From Dermatophilaceae bacterium Sec6.4 (GTDB lineage Bacteria > Actinomycetota > Actinomycetes > Actinomycetales > Dermatophilaceae), in NCBI GenBank assembly GCA_039636865.1, contig CP144172.1, positions 2,418,001 through 2,482,000 on the forward strand: 64,000 nucleotides of DNA. The letters are read 5' to 3'. Numbering within the stretch: position 1 is the first letter of the stretch; the number at the start of each line of letters is the position of its first letter. Shown one piece after another: positions 15,545-25,506 of this stretch. Under the pieces are notes generated by a model. That model searched no databases and was not told the origin of the DNA. It saw only the letters and a list, made by a program, of their open reading frames with translations. The position numbers and the translations under genes were made by a program.

Positions 15545-16513
15545 TCACGGTGGACCGTAGGCGGCCAGCGCCTCCGCAGCTCCGGCCTCGATCTCGTGGC
15601 GAAGCGCCGCGGGCTCGATGACCCAGGCAGATCCAGAAAGGCGCCACACCAGGTTGCGCACCCAGGCGCTGTCCGCCGTACGCAGCGTGACTGTCATGCC
15701 GCCGTCGGGTCGCGTGACCGCATCCTGCACCGGGTAGTACTCCGCCACCCAGCCGGCCGCCGGGCTCAGCCCAAGGGTGATCTGCAGGTCCTGCGGGCTC
15801 GGGGTGAAGATATCCGCATCAAGATCCCTGGACCGCGCGTCCTGCGGCGCGATGCCCGCCTCCTGCAGGACCTCGATCGACTCCACCCGGTCAAGCCGGA
15901 AGAGTCGCACATCCAGCGCGCGGTGACACCAGCCCTCCAGATACCAGTGACCGGTCAGGTTCACCACCCGCATCGGATCAACATCCCGCTCGGTCGCCTC
16001 GTCACGAGCGGCCACCAGATACTTCAGGTGAACCCTGCGCCGGTTGCGCAACGCGACGCGGGCCGACTCCAGCGTCTGATCAGTGGTCGAACTGTCGAGT
16101 GTGACCCGGACCCGACTGCTTGCCCGGGCATTGTCACCGGTCGCCTCGGTGAGTTTGGCCAGCGCGCGGTCGACTGCATCCCGTTCGCCAAGCCCGGGAA
16201 CAGCGGCCAGAGTGCGCAAACCGACGATCAACGCCATCGCCTCGTCCATCCCCAGGCGCAGCGGGCGTGCGATGGTGTCGACGTTACGCAGGTAGACGTG
16301 CCCACCTTCCCACTCCGCCTCGATCAGGTCATCGGGAAGGTGGCCGGGCGTGCCGCACACGAAGAGCAGTGCGAGGTCGGCCTCTATCTGAGCCCTGGGT
16401 ACCCCGAGCTGTGAGGCCGCTTCGTCAATATCGATACCCTGCCGATTCACCAGCCACGGCACCATCGTCAACAGCCGCGACAAGCGGGCTGTCGCGCTCT
16501 CCGGGGCTGCCAT
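15545..16513 (-). CDS. pafC: WYL-domain transcription activator PafC
   Basis: A 322-residue regulator with an N-terminal winged helix domain (SRLLTMVPWLVNRQGIDIDEAASQLGV), a WYL ligand-binding domain around 170-260 (GHWYLEGWCHRALDVRLFRLDRVESIEVL) and a C-terminal extension. In mycobacteria PafB and PafC work together as a LexA/RecA-independent activator of the DNA-damage response. Its start overlaps the pafB stop by one base (ATG 16511-16513, TGA 16513-16515), so the pair is translationally coupled. Confidence 0.93.
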   Translation of the reverse strand: MAAPESATARLSRLLTMVPWLVNRQGIDIDEAASQLGVPRAQIEADLALLFVCGTPGHLPDDLIEAEWEGGHVYLRNVDTIARPLRLGMDEAMALIVGLRTLAAVPGLGERDAVDRALAKLTEATGDNARASSRVRVTLDSSTTDQTLESARVALRNRRRVHLKYLVAARDEATERDVDPMRVVNLTGHWYLEGWCHRALDVRLFRLDRVESIEVLQEAGIAPQDARSRDLDADIFTPSPQDLQITLGLSPAAGWVAEYYPVQDAVTRPDGGMTVTLRTADSAWVRNLVWRLSGSAWVIEPAALRHEIEAGAAEALAAYGPP

Positions 16514-17562
16514 CAGAGGGTCCCCTCGCCCGCAGGGTGATCGGCGACGCGGCGCTGCGCGGACCGGGCCGCCGCCAGCCGTCGCACCACGGCCTCGATC
16601 AGTTCCGGCGGATGCACGACCCGCACCGCCGGACCGAAACCGGCGATCTCCTGCGCGAAGATCTCGGCATCGGTGAACTCCAGATCCATCTGCGACCAGT
16701 CACCCGGGCCCTCGCTGATCGCACTGACGGTACTGCCCCCGTTCTCTGCACGCGTCCCTGCACGCGCGCGGCGGCGCAACGTGTTGCCCGCTCCAGTACG
16801 CAACCGCAGCGTCGCCGTCTGCGGAGCCCGTTCAACCACGACCCCGGCGATCATCGACAGCGGATCGTGATCCTCGGGCACCTGATAGGCACCGGGGCGA
16901 CCCACCCGCTGCACGGCGCCCTCGACGCGGCCCAACCGAAAAACCCTGGGAGCGTCGCGGTCCAGATCGAATCCCGTCACATACCAGCGACCGTGCCAGT
17001 TGGTGACTGCCCACGGTTCCAGTCGGCGCGGAGCCAGCTGCCCGTCTGCCTTGCGGTAGTCGAACGCAATCGCGCAGCAGACCAGGACAGCGTCTTTGAC
17101 CGGTGTGAACGCCGGCTCCTTCGTCCGCACCCGTGGCTCGAGCCCGAGGACCGAGCTGGTGTCGCGCTCGACATCTGCTGCCTGCAGCTTGCGCATGGCC
17201 GTGGACGCGGCGCCGGCCAGGCTCGCCTGCTGCCAGGTGCGGCTGGCCAGGCCCAGCACCGCGAGCTCATCGGCCTCGAACACGATGTCCGCCAGTGCGT
17301 ACTCACGCCGATCGATGCGGTACCCGGGTTCATCATCGAAATAGGCATCGAGGGGCTCGGTGCGCAACGGGATGCCGAGATCGCGCAGTTCATCCTTGTC
17401 GCGCTCGAACATCCGGTCGAACGCCTCGAGTGAGGCAGTGTCGCCGTACTGCGGAACTGCATCGCGGATACGGGCCTTGGACAGGGGCTGGCGGGTGTAG
17501 AGCAGACAGATCACGAGGTTCAACAGCCGCTCTGTCTTGGCCGCTGGTGACGTGGAGCTCAT
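16513..17562 (-). CDS. pafB: WYL-domain transcription activator PafB
   Basis: A 349-residue partner of PafC. It has an N-terminal winged helix (AAKTERLLNLVICLLYTRQPLSKARIRDAV), a helical linker and a WYL domain near 190-260 (NWHGRWYVTGFDLDRDAPRVFRLGRVEGAV). ATG 17562 is chosen because homology starts at TERLLNL; the frame extends 14 residues further upstream without a ribosome site. It is the first gene of the pafB-pafC-tatA-tatC-helY run and is divergent from a small membrane protein gene that starts 68 bases away. Confidence 0.93.
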   Translation of the reverse strand: MSSTSPAAKTERLLNLVICLLYTRQPLSKARIRDAVPQYGDTASLEAFDRMFERDKDELRDLGIPLRTEPLDAYFDDEPGYRIDRREYALADIVFEADELAVLGLASRTWQQASLAGAASTAMRKLQAADVERDTSSVLGLEPRVRTKEPAFTPVKDAVLVCCAIAFDYRKADGQLAPRRLEPWAVTNWHGRWYVTGFDLDRDAPRVFRLGRVEGAVQRVGRPGAYQVPEDHDPLSMIAGVVVERAPQTATLRLRTGAGNTLRRRARAGTRAENGGSTVSAISEGPGDWSQMDLEFTDAEIFAQEIAGFGPAVRVVHPPELIEAVVRRLAAARSAQRRVADHPAGEGTL

Positions 17563-17629
17563 GTGCGGTAACGCTATCCCAACCGACGCAAGAAGTACGC
17601 ACATATGTTCGCTGTGTCAGGCTGCAGGT

Positions 17630-17893
17630 ATGCCCGCGACGTTTCCGACACCGGACGAACCCGACGAACTCGGCTCCGGGTGGACTCCTGGAAGCTCTTC
17701 GACCCCCAGTTGGCGTGCTGCACCCCTGCCGCAGGACGCCCAGCGGATGGGACTGTCTGCCTGGGTCGCGCCGGAGTTGCAGTTGGCCAGCAATCTACGC
17801 GCCGACAAGAAGCTGCACAGAGTGCTCGCCTGGATCGGACTCGTGGCGGCGATCGCACTGGTCCTGGCACCACTGGTACTCACCCTGCGCTGA
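17630..17893 (+). CDS. Small single-pass membrane protein, unknown
   Basis: An 87-residue frame. The first part is Pro/Ser/Asp-rich (TPDEPDELGSGW). A helical stretch follows (APELQLASNLRADKKLHR), then one clear C-terminal membrane helix (VLAWIGLVAAIALVLAPLVLTL). The tail-anchored layout, divergence from pafB and convergence with an FKBP gene argue for a real gene. I do not recognise the family. The start is uncertain because upstream in-frame codons exist at 17605-17617 in other frames and at 17537 in this frame. Confidence 0.6.
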   Translation: MPATFPTPDEPDELGSGWTPGSSSTPSWRAAPLPQDAQRMGLSAWVAPELQLASNLRADKKLHRVLAWIGLVAAIALVLAPLVLTLR

Positions 17894-17939
17894 CCTCAGT
17901 CGACGCAGGATGAACACCAGTGGATTAAATACCCTGTAA

Positions 17940-18359
17940 TCAGCCGATTCCGAAAGCTGCGCCGGCACCGGGGCGGTTGCTGCTGACGAGGTCGACCACG
18001 AAGATGAGCGTCTCGTTCGGTCCGATGGCACTGCCGGCGCCATTCGCGCCGTACCCCATGTGCGGGGGGATGGTGAGTTTGCGACGTCCGCCGGCGAGCA
18101 TCCCGACGATTCCCTCGTCCCAGCCGGTGATGACCTGACCGACACCGATCTGGAAGCGCAACGGTTCACCTCGGTTCCAGGAGGAGTCGAACTCTTCGCC
18201 GGTGGACCAGGCGACACCTACGTAGTGGGCCTCGATGGTGTCCCCAGCGGCCACCTCGGCACCGTCGCCCTCGGTGATGTCCTCGATCAGCAGATCAGCC
18301 GGCGGAGTGTCTCTGGGGAAGTCGACCTCGGGTTTGGTTGTGGTGGAGTCGAACGGCAT
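17940..18359 (-). CDS. FKBP-type peptidyl-prolyl isomerase (cytoplasmic)
   Basis: A 139-residue single-domain FKBP that accelerates proline isomerisation. The core is well conserved: AHYVGVAWSTGEEFDSSW, FQIGVGQVITGWDEGIVGM, GGRRKLTIPPHMGYG and the final strand ETLIFVVDLV. There is no signal peptide, so it should be cytoplasmic. It lies 37 bases after a lipoprotein FKBP gene on the same strand, so the two isomerases, one inside and one outside the membrane, are probably co-expressed. Confidence 0.94.
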   Translation of the reverse strand: MPFDSTTTKPEVDFPRDTPPADLLIEDITEGDGAEVAAGDTIEAHYVGVAWSTGEEFDSSWNRGEPLRFQIGVGQVITGWDEGIVGMLAGGRRKLTIPPHMGYGANGAGSAIGPNETLIFVVDLVSSNRPGAGAAFGIG

Positions 18360-18396
18360 GTCGCCCTTTCGTCAGTCGGGTTGATTCGGAAATCTG

Positions 18397-19368
18397 TTAC
18401 TGCTGCTGTTGCGCGGGCGGCGGCGGCACGATTGCCAGGATGTCGACGACGAAGACCAACGTGTCGGTCCCCTTGATGCCGGCGCTCGGCTGGCCGGCAC
18501 TCTGGTAACCGTCGGCCGGCGGGATGACCAGGACGACCCGACTCCCGACCGTCTTGCCGGTCAACCCCTTCACGAATCCGGAGATGGCACCCGTCGGTGA
18601 CAGCTGGAACGGCACCGGCGCGTTTTTGGAGCTTGAGTCGAAGACCTTCTTGGTTCTCCAGTTGACCCCGGTATAGCTGGCGAGGATCGCGTCGCCGGTC
18701 ACCGTCTTCAGGCCGGCGCCGGTAATCAGGTTCTGCGAGATCAGACTCTTCGGCGCAGCACCTGCCGGGATGGTGACCTTGGCTTCTTTGTTGATGCCGG
18801 CAGGGACCACGACTTTCAGACCGACGGGCGCAGCTACCTGGGTACCGCTGGGTTGGGTGATGGCATCCGCGACCGAGTCGATCTTGAGGTAGAAGACCAA
18901 CGTGTCGGTCGGACCCACGCCGATCGAGCTGTTTCCGGCGGAGCCGAACCCCTGTGCCGGCGGAATCGCCACCTTCTCGGTGGTGCCGACCTTCTTACCG
19001 GACAATGCCTTCACCAGACCCGGAAGCTGTCCGGCGTCTGACAACGGAATCGGCACGAATCGCTGACCGAACGTGCTCACCAGCTTCTTCCCGGTCGTGC
19101 CGTTGTACGCCAGATAGTCGACATAGGCGATCTGCTTGCTGCCGACCACCGGTCCGCTGCCCGGGGCGATGACCTGGGTGGCCGTCTGGGAGCCGGCTTT
19201 CAAACCACCCTTCGGGATGGTCATCGTCGGGGCGGTGGGTTTGCTGGAATTCACCTTGATGTCACCCAGCGTGGTAGCTCCGGTGTCCTTGGAGTTGCTA
19301 CCGCAGGCCGTGAGTAGAACCAGCGGAGCGGCAGTGATGCTGAGCAGTCGAACGGCAGAGCGGCGCAC
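18397..19368 (-). CDS. Lipoprotein with two FKBP-like domains
   Basis: A 323-residue protein. A signal peptide with lipobox VLLTAC (Cys22) points to an acylated extracytoplasmic protein. The first FKBP-like domain (about 75-170: VDYLAYNGTTGKKLVSTFG ... FGSAGNSSIGVGPTDTLVF) is less conserved. The second (about 215-315: ASYTGVNWRTKKVFDSS ... GFVKGLTGKTVGSRVVLVIPPADGYQSAG) is typical. It ends in a PPPPAQQQQ tail. It probably folds or protects exported proteins. It is located between pafA and the cytoplasmic FKBP gene, 74 bases after pafA. Confidence 0.9.
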   Translation of the reverse strand: MRRSAVRLLSITAAPLVLLTACGSNSKDTGATTLGDIKVNSSKPTAPTMTIPKGGLKAGSQTATQVIAPGSGPVVGSKQIAYVDYLAYNGTTGKKLVSTFGQRFVPIPLSDAGQLPGLVKALSGKKVGTTEKVAIPPAQGFGSAGNSSIGVGPTDTLVFYLKIDSVADAITQPSGTQVAAPVGLKVVVPAGINKEAKVTIPAGAAPKSLISQNLITGAGLKTVTGDAILASYTGVNWRTKKVFDSSSKNAPVPFQLSPTGAISGFVKGLTGKTVGSRVVLVIPPADGYQSAGQPSAGIKGTDTLVFVVDILAIVPPPPAQQQQ

Positions 19369-19442
19369 GGAGCAAACCTCATGGGTTGGGTATGGGGAGA
19401 CGCATCACCCTAACCCGACGGTCTGTGGGCCGGCCGTGTGGT

Positions 19443-20804
19443 TCACATGCCGTCTATCAGCCGCTGGACGCGTGGATCCTCGGCCGAGAACGGGTCCTTG
19501 ACCAAAACGGTCCGTTGTGCCTGGTCGTTGAGTTTCAGGTGGACCCAGTCCACCGTGAAGTCCCGGCGGTGGATCTGCGCAGCCTGGATGAAGTCGCCGC
19601 GCAACTTGGCGCGCGTGGTCTGGGGCGGCGTGCTCTTCGCGGCGAAGACCTCGGGGTCCGTGCACACCCGGGCAGCTCGACCGCGGCGCTGCAGCAGGTA
19701 GAACAGACCACGACGACGGTTGATGTCGTGGTACGTCAGATCGACCTGCAGCATCCGCGGATCATCCAGCGCGAGCCCGTGCTTCGCCGACATCTGGTCC
19801 AGCAGACGATGTTTGATCACCCAGTCGATCTCGGTATCCACCAGCGCGAGGTTGTCGGTGTCGATCGCCGTCAGCGTCCGCTGCCACAGATCCAGCACCT
19901 GCTTCGTGATCGGGTCGCTGATGCCGTGCTCGTCCGCGAAGTTCGACGCGCGCTGGAAGTACTCGCTCTGCATCGCCAGCGCCGACATCTCCTTGCCGTT
20001 GGACAGACGCACCGGGGTGCGTCCCGTCATGTCATGACTGATCTCCCGGATCGCCCGAATCGGGTTCTCCAGGCCCAGATCCCGCATCGGCACCCCGGCC
20101 TCGATCATCTGCAGCACCAGGTGCGCCGATCCGAGCTTGAGCATCGTGGTCGTTTCGCTCATGTTGCTGTCACCGACGATCACATGCAGTCGGCGGTAGC
20201 GCTCCGCGTCCGCGTGCGGCTCGTCACGGGTATTGATGATCGGACGGGAGCGGGTCGTCGCGCTGCTGACCCCCTCCCAGATGTGGTCGGCACGCTGACT
20301 CACGCAGTAGGTCGGATGCTGGCCGAGGGTAGAGATCTTGCCGGCCCCGGCAATGATCTGCCGACTGACCAGGAACGGGATCAGCACGTCGGAGATGGCC
20401 TGGAACTCACCCTGTCGTCCGATCAGGAAGTTCTCGTGACAGCCGTAGGAGTTACCCGCCGAATCGGTGTTGTTCTTGAAGACGTAGATCTGTCCGTCGA
20501 CACCGTCCTCAGCAAGACGCACCTGGGCCTCTTCGACCAGGCCCTCGAGGATGCGCTCCCCCGCCTTGTCATGGATCACTGCTTCGCGAATGTCGTCGCA
20601 TTCCGGCGTCGCGTACTCCGGATGACTGCCGACATCGAGGTAGAGGCGGGAACCGTTGCCCAGGAACACATTCGAGGACCTACCCCACGAAACGACTTTT
20701 CGGAAGAGGTAACGCGCGACCTCATCCGGTGACAACCGTCGGGCACCGGCTGAGGTGCAGGTCACGCCGTACTCGTTCTCGATGCCGAAGATGCGTCGCT
20801 GCAT
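19443..20804 (-). CDS. pafA: Pup-protein ligase PafA
   Basis: A 453-residue carboxylate-amine ligase that attaches the C-terminal glutamate of Pup to lysines of target proteins using ATP. The glutamine-synthetase-like core shows GIENEYGV at the N-terminus, [23 protein letters not shown] and [17 protein letters not shown] for nucleotide and metal binding, and [18 protein letters not shown]. The length fits the family. It lies 29 bases after an ABC exporter gene on the same strand, whereas the proteasome genes lie 3.9 kb upstream. Confidence 0.97.
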   Translation of the reverse strand: MQRRIFGIENEYGVTCTSAGARRLSPDEVARYLFRKVVSWGRSSNVFLGNGSRLYLDVGSHPEYATPECDDIREAVIHDKAGERILEGLVEEAQVRLAEDGVDGQIYVFKNNTDSAGNSYGCHENFLIGRQGEFQAISDVLIPFLVSRQIIAGAGKISTLGQHPTYCVSQRADHIWEGVSSATTRSRPIINTRDEPHADAERYRRLHVIVGDSNMSETTTMLKLGSAHLVLQMIEAGVPMRDLGLENPIRAIREISHDMTGRTPVRLSNGKEMSALAMQSEYFQRASNFADEHGISDPITKQVLDLWQRTLTAIDTDNLALVDTEIDWVIKHRLLDQMSAKHGLALDDPRMLQVDLTYHDINRRRGLFYLLQRRGRAARVCTDPEVFAAKSTPPQTTRAKLRGDFIQAAQIHRRDFTVDWVHLKLNDQAQRTVLVKDPFSAEDPRVQRLIDGM

Positions 20805-20833
20805 GCCTCGACCTTAGACGCGCCCGCGAACGG

Positions 20834-22693
20834 TCAGGCCAGCGAACGGGTCCAGGCGTCGTGCAGGGCGGCGTACCGACCGCCTGCAGCGATGAGGTCC
20901 GCGGGGCTGCCGTCCTCCACGAGCACCCCGTGCTCCAGCACGAGTACCCGGTCAGCGACCTCGACGGTAGAGAGGCGGTGGGCGATGATGACCGCCGTGC
21001 GGTCATCCAGTACGCGCTCCAGAGCGCGCTGCACCAGGCGCTCGCTCGGGATGTCCAGGGATGAGGTCGCCTCGTCCAGGATGAGCACGGCCGGGTCGGC
21101 GAGGAAGGCGCGCGCGAAAGCGACCAGCTGCCGCTGCCCCGCTGAAAGCCGCCCGCCACGCTTGCCCACGTCTGTGTCGTACCCCTGCGGCAGCGTGTCG
21201 ACGAACCGGTCCAGTCCGACAGCCTCGGCGGCAGCGCGGACCTGCTGCTCGCCGGCACTCGGTGCGCCGAATCGGATGTTGTCGGCAATGCTGCCCTCGA
21301 ACATGAAGTTCTCCTGCGTCACCATCACGACGCGGTCGCGCAACTGCCGCTGTTGCATATCGCGTAGATCGACTCCGTCCAGACGCACGGCGCCGGCGCT
21401 CGCGTCATAGAACCGAGCCATCAGCTTGGCGATCGTGGTCTTGCCGGCCCCGGTGCTGCCGACGACGGCTACCGTCTGCCCGGCGGGGATGAGCAGGTTG
21501 AGGTTGTCGATCACCGGCCGGCCCTGCACGTAACCGAAGTCGACGTTGTCGAAGACGATCTCGCCGTGCGCGTGTCCGAGCTGTGCCGGCTCGGGCGGGT
21601 CGGCGATAGCAGGTTCTTCGGCCAGGACGACAGCCAACTTCTCCAACGCCGACGCTGCAGATTGAAAGGTGTTGAAGAACTGGGTGATGTCCTGCATGGG
21701 TTCGAAGAAGAGCCGTAGATACAGCAGGAAGGCCGTCAGGACACCGATGGTCATCGAGCCCTGCAGCACCCGCCAGCCGCCGTACAACAGCACAACACCG
21801 GTGGTGATGTTGCCGATCAGTTTGACGCCGGGCATGAAGATGGCGACCAGTTTGAAGGTGCGCTCGTTGATGTCGCGGTAGCGGTCCGCGAGGTCTTCGA
21901 AGATCTGCTGATTGCGTGGTTCGCGACGGTAAGCCTGCACGGCCTTGATACCGGTCATTGTCTCGACGAACTGGACGATCACCATTGCCGCGCTGTCCCT
22001 GACCTCGCGGTAGGTCTTGGAGGACTGTCGACGAAACCACACCGATAGCAGTACGAGGAACGGAAAACTGACCAGGCAGATCAGCCCGAGCCGCAGGTCC
22101 AGGAGCACGAGCGCAATCGAGGTACCGATCAGGGTCAGACCCGCAGTGATCAGGCTGTCGAAACCGTCCTCGAGCAGCTCCTGGATCGCTTCGACGTCGT
22201 TGGTGGAGCGGCTGACCACCCGACCGGAGGTGTACCGGTCGTGAAAGGAGATGTCGAGTGACTGGAAGTGGCGGAAGACGCGACGTCGAAGCTCCAGCAG
22301 CACCTTCTGCCCGACAATGCCCGAACGGCGCAGGAAGTAGGAGCGGGTGATCGCCTGCACCACGACCGCCAGGCACAGTAGCCCGACGACAATCAGCAGT
22401 GACCTAGCACCGCGATGGGCGGCAATCGGCGGAATCCCGTGGTCGATTCCCCGCTGTACGAGCCACGGGACAGCCAGCCGGGAGACGTTCTCGAGCACGA
22501 CGACCGCACCGAGCAGCAGCAGGACGCGACGGTAGGGACGCAGCAACGTCACGAGCAGCGACCGCGCCTCGGCGCGCATCGAGTCGCCGCTCTTGTCGAC
22601 CTGCTCGTCCGGGTCGACCATCCGACCGCGCCACCCGTGTTCGGGCGGGTCCGCGTGCCCCGACGCGGGTGTGGGCGGTGCCTCCGCGGTCAT
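20834..22693 (-). CDS. ABC exporter half-transporter, consensus NBD
   Basis: A 619-residue ABC exporter subunit with six membrane helices in the first 330 residues and a nucleotide-binding domain after about 365. Its motifs are Walker A GSTGAGKTT, signature LSAGQ and Walker B ending LILDEATSSLD with the catalytic glutamate present. The signature carries Ala instead of the usual Gly. It overlaps the upstream partner by 4 bases (ATGA, 22690-22693). Paired with that gene it should form a heterodimeric exporter; the substrate (lipid, drug or peptide) is not evident. Confidence 0.92.
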   Translation of the reverse strand: MTAEAPPTPASGHADPPEHGWRGRMVDPDEQVDKSGDSMRAEARSLLVTLLRPYRRVLLLLGAVVVLENVSRLAVPWLVQRGIDHGIPPIAAHRGARSLLIVVGLLCLAVVVQAITRSYFLRRSGIVGQKVLLELRRRVFRHFQSLDISFHDRYTSGRVVSRSTNDVEAIQELLEDGFDSLITAGLTLIGTSIALVLLDLRLGLICLVSFPFLVLLSVWFRRQSSKTYREVRDSAAMVIVQFVETMTGIKAVQAYRREPRNQQIFEDLADRYRDINERTFKLVAIFMPGVKLIGNITTGVVLLYGGWRVLQGSMTIGVLTAFLLYLRLFFEPMQDITQFFNTFQSAASALEKLAVVLAEEPAIADPPEPAQLGHAHGEIVFDNVDFGYVQGRPVIDNLNLLIPAGQTVAVVGSTGAGKTTIAKLMARFYDASAGAVRLDGVDLRDMQQRQLRDRVVMVTQENFMFEGSIADNIRFGAPSAGEQQVRAAAEAVGLDRFVDTLPQGYDTDVGKRGGRLSAGQRQLVAFARAFLADPAVLILDEATSSLDIPSERLVQRALERVLDDRTAVIIAHRLSTVEVADRVLVLEHGVLVEDGSPADLIAAGGRYAALHDAWTRSLA

Positions 22694-24507
22694 CGGGCGC
22701 CACCGGCAGGTGCGACGGCGAGGCTCTCGTCAGCTGCCAGGAGGTAGCGATAGGCCGGAACGTCGCGAAGAAGCTCACGATGTGAGCCCAGGTGAGTGAT
22801 CGCGCCGTCCTCCATGAGGGCGACCCGGTCTGCGAGCAGCACCGTCGACGCGCGGTGCGCCACCACGATCGCGGTGACGCCGACGAGCACTTCGCGCAGT
22901 GCCTCCTCGACCAGGGCCTCGGTGTGCACGTCCAACGCTGACAGCGTGTCGTCCAGTACGAGGACCTGCGGGCCGGCCAGTACTGCGCGAGCCAGGGCGA
23001 GCCGTTGGCGTTGCCCCCCGGACAGACTCATCCCCTGCTCACCGATCCTGGTTTCCAGACCGTAGGGGAGCTCCCGCACGAAATCAGCCCGGACGACCTG
23101 CAGTGCCGCCTCGACCTGCTCATCAGTGGCCTCGGCGCGGCCGAGGGTGAGGTTCTCGCGCACCGACATCGAGAAAAGTGTGGGGTCCTCGAAAGCGGTC
23201 GCGACCATCGACCGCAGATCACGCAACTGCAGCTCTTTGACGTCGGTCCCGTCGATACTCACCTGACCCTCGCTGACGTCGTACAACCGCGAAATCAGGC
23301 CGACCAGCACGGACTTGCCCGACCCGGTGGCCCCGACGATGGCGAGCGTCTGACCGGCCGGCACCGTGAGGTCCAGATGCCGAAGCGCCCAGGCTTCGCT
23401 GTCGGGGAACCGGTAGCCCACGTCGCGCAACTCAAGCGCGCCCGCACCCGTCGGCACCGGTGCGGCGCCGTCTTCGATCTCGCGGGGCACGTCGAAGACC
23501 TCGACGATCCGGTCCGCAGCAGTCATCGACTCCTGCGTCATCGACAGGAAGAACCCCATCGATGCGATCGGCCACACGATGGAGAGCATCATCGTGATGA
23601 ACGCGACCAAGGTGCCGATCGTGATGCGTCCCTGCCCGACTGCGGTTGCTCCAAGACCGAGCACGATGATCAGGGTGACGTTGGGGATCACTTCCAGAAT
23701 GGTCCAGAACTGGGCCTGCAGGCGCACCTTGCCGAGCTGGATGTCATACAGGGAACGGGCCTGGGTGTCGAAGCGTTCGAAGACGTAGTCCTCCCGGCCG
23801 AACGACTTGATGGCCCTGAGGCCGAGTGCCGATTCCTCGACCTGCGTCGCGACCCGGCCGGACTGATCCTGAGCCTGGCGCGAGAGAAGAGTGAATTGGC
23901 GTTCGTTGCGCAGCACGGTCACCGTGATCGGCAGGATCGAAACAAGCACGATGACGCCGAGCGGCCAGTAGAGCACCAGGAGAATGAGTGTGGTGGCCAG
24001 GATCTGGACGGAGTTCAGAAGCAGGAACAGCGCGCCGAACGACAGGAAACGGCGGACCGAGCCGAGGTCGTTCATGATCCTGGACAGCAGCTGGCCCGAT
24101 TGCCATTTGCTGTGAAAAGACATCGGCAGCAACTGCATCCGGGCGTAGAGGTCTTTGCGGATATCAGCCTCGACACCCATCGTCGACCGAGCGACCAGCC
24201 AGCGCCGAACGATCCACAGCAGTACCTCGGCCGCCCCGAGGCCGAGTGCGGCGCTCCCCCACAGCCACAATCCGGTCTGATCGTGGCGTCGGATCGGTCC
24301 GTCGATCACCGCCTTCGTCAACAGCGGAATCACGATCGTTGCCACCGTACTGAGCACGGCAACACACACCATGCCAATCCACCGGGTGCGATACGGCAGC
24401 AGGTAAGGCAGCAGACGGCGCATCGCGTCGTATCTGGACGCAGCGGGGCGCGCCGCGCCGACGGCCGGTGCGCGCTCGAGCGCGCGACGAGGAAGTTCCT
24501 CGGTCAT
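22690..24507 (-). CDS. ABC exporter half-transporter, degenerate NBD
   Basis: About 605 residues: six membrane helices, then a nucleotide-binding domain with Walker A GATGSGKS and signature LSGGQRQRLALARAVL. Walker B ends LVLDDTLSALD, where Asp replaces the catalytic Glu. Loss of that glutamate in one of two subunits is the hallmark of heterodimeric exporters such as TM287/288. ATG 24507 is preferred because GGGGAAG sits 6 bases upstream; in-frame starts also exist at 24522-24531. It is first in the pair placed between prcA and pafA. Confidence 0.9.
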   Translation of the reverse strand: MTEELPRRALERAPAVGAARPAASRYDAMRRLLPYLLPYRTRWIGMVCVAVLSTVATIVIPLLTKAVIDGPIRRHDQTGLWLWGSAALGLGAAEVLLWIVRRWLVARSTMGVEADIRKDLYARMQLLPMSFHSKWQSGQLLSRIMNDLGSVRRFLSFGALFLLLNSVQILATTLILLVLYWPLGVIVLVSILPITVTVLRNERQFTLLSRQAQDQSGRVATQVEESALGLRAIKSFGREDYVFERFDTQARSLYDIQLGKVRLQAQFWTILEVIPNVTLIIVLGLGATAVGQGRITIGTLVAFITMMLSIVWPIASMGFFLSMTQESMTAADRIVEVFDVPREIEDGAAPVPTGAGALELRDVGYRFPDSEAWALRHLDLTVPAGQTLAIVGATGSGKSVLVGLISRLYDVSEGQVSIDGTDVKELQLRDLRSMVATAFEDPTLFSMSVRENLTLGRAEATDEQVEAALQVVRADFVRELPYGLETRIGEQGMSLSGGQRQRLALARAVLAGPQVLVLDDTLSALDVHTEALVEEALREVLVGVTAIVVAHRASTVLLADRVALMEDGAITHLGSHRELLRDVPAYRYLLAADESLAVAPAGGAR

Positions 24508-24648
24508 CTGCTGCTTCCCCATCATCCGCACGTCAGCTGGGCCCAGGCTGCAAGGTGGGCACTGTGAAGTGTATTGCCCCGCTATGAGTTACCGGAACTT
24601 CACGTTACGGCAACAACACTGTGTCACCGGTCGATCACAACGGCATCC

Positions 24649-24680
24649 GATTTTTGCGGGGTTCGATTTTTGCGGGGTTC
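24649..24680. repeat. 16-bp direct repeat, two copies
   Basis: GATTTTTGCGGGGTTC occurs twice back to back at 24649-24664 and 24665-24680, 23 bases past the prcA stop on the minus strand. It forms part of the 195-base spacer between prcA and the ABC exporter genes. I cannot assign a role. Confidence 0.85.
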
Positions 24681-24702
24681 GATGGGCCCTCGCCTACGGC
24701 TG

Positions 24703-25506
24703 TCAGCCCTCGCCGGTGAGCGTCTCGTGCGAGCCAGGGCCCGGGTCGTCCTGCTGCGGCACATCGCGGGTCGCGTCATCGGGACTGAGCAACGCTTCGA
24801 GCAGCGGCCCGACCAGGCGCCGGAAGGTGCGTCGCCCGCGGTGCCGGTCCAGGACCGCAACCTCCAGCGACGCCGGATCGACGGCCGTTGCAGACTCTTC
24901 GGCGGCGTCGGGCCCCACGGCTTCGGCTGTATCGCGGTCGTCGGTGGTCAGTGCACCCACTGCCAGTTGAAGTGCTGAACTCAGATCGAGATCCTGATGC
25001 CAGCGTTCCTGCAGCACCTGCGCGATGCGCTCGGCGGCACCACCCATCGCGACGAAACCGCGCTGATCCGCCACCGAACCGTCGTAGGTCAACCGGTAGA
25101 TCTGATCGTCCTCGGTCGATGCGCCGACCTGGGCCACCACGATCTCGACCTCGTAGGGCTTGGATTCCTGAGTGAAGACACTGCCCAGGGTTTGCGCGTA
25201 CGCATTGGCCAACCCCCGTGCTGTGACGTCGCTGCGGTCGTAGGAGTAGCCCCGCAGATCAGCGTATCGCACGCCCGCTACCCGAAGATTTTCGAACTCG
25301 TTGTACTTGCCGACGGCGGCAAACGCGATCCGGTCGTAGATCTCGGAGATCTTGTGCAGCGCACGGCTGGGGTTGTCGGCCACGAACGCGATACCACCGT
25401 CATACCCCAGGACGACGACCGAACGACCACGCGCGATGCCCTTGCGGGCAAAATCAGCGCGGTCCTTCATCAGTTGCTCGGGTGATACATAGAACGGCAT
25501 GCTCAT
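24703..25506 (-). CDS. prcA: 20S proteasome alpha subunit PrcA
   Basis: A 267-residue alpha-type subunit forming the outer rings and gate of the bacterial 20S proteasome. The N-terminal gate region [27 protein letters not shown] is followed by the conserved segments [22 protein letters not shown] and [20 protein letters not shown]. There is no processed threonine, as expected for an alpha subunit. The C-terminal 70 residues are acidic and variable. It overlaps the prcB stop by 4 bases (25503-25506), the usual coupled pup-prcB-prcA arrangement. Confidence 0.97.
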   Translation of the reverse strand: MSMPFYVSPEQLMKDRADFARKGIARGRSVVVLGYDGGIAFVADNPSRALHKISEIYDRIAFAAVGKYNEFENLRVAGVRYADLRGYSYDRSDVTARGLANAYAQTLGSVFTQESKPYEVEIVVAQVGASTEDDQIYRLTYDGSVADQRGFVAMGGAAERIAQVLQERWHQDLDLSSALQLAVGALTTDDRDTAEAVGPDAAEESATAVDPASLEVAVLDRHRGRRTFRRLVGPLLEALLSPDDATRDVPQQDDPGPGSHETLTGEG

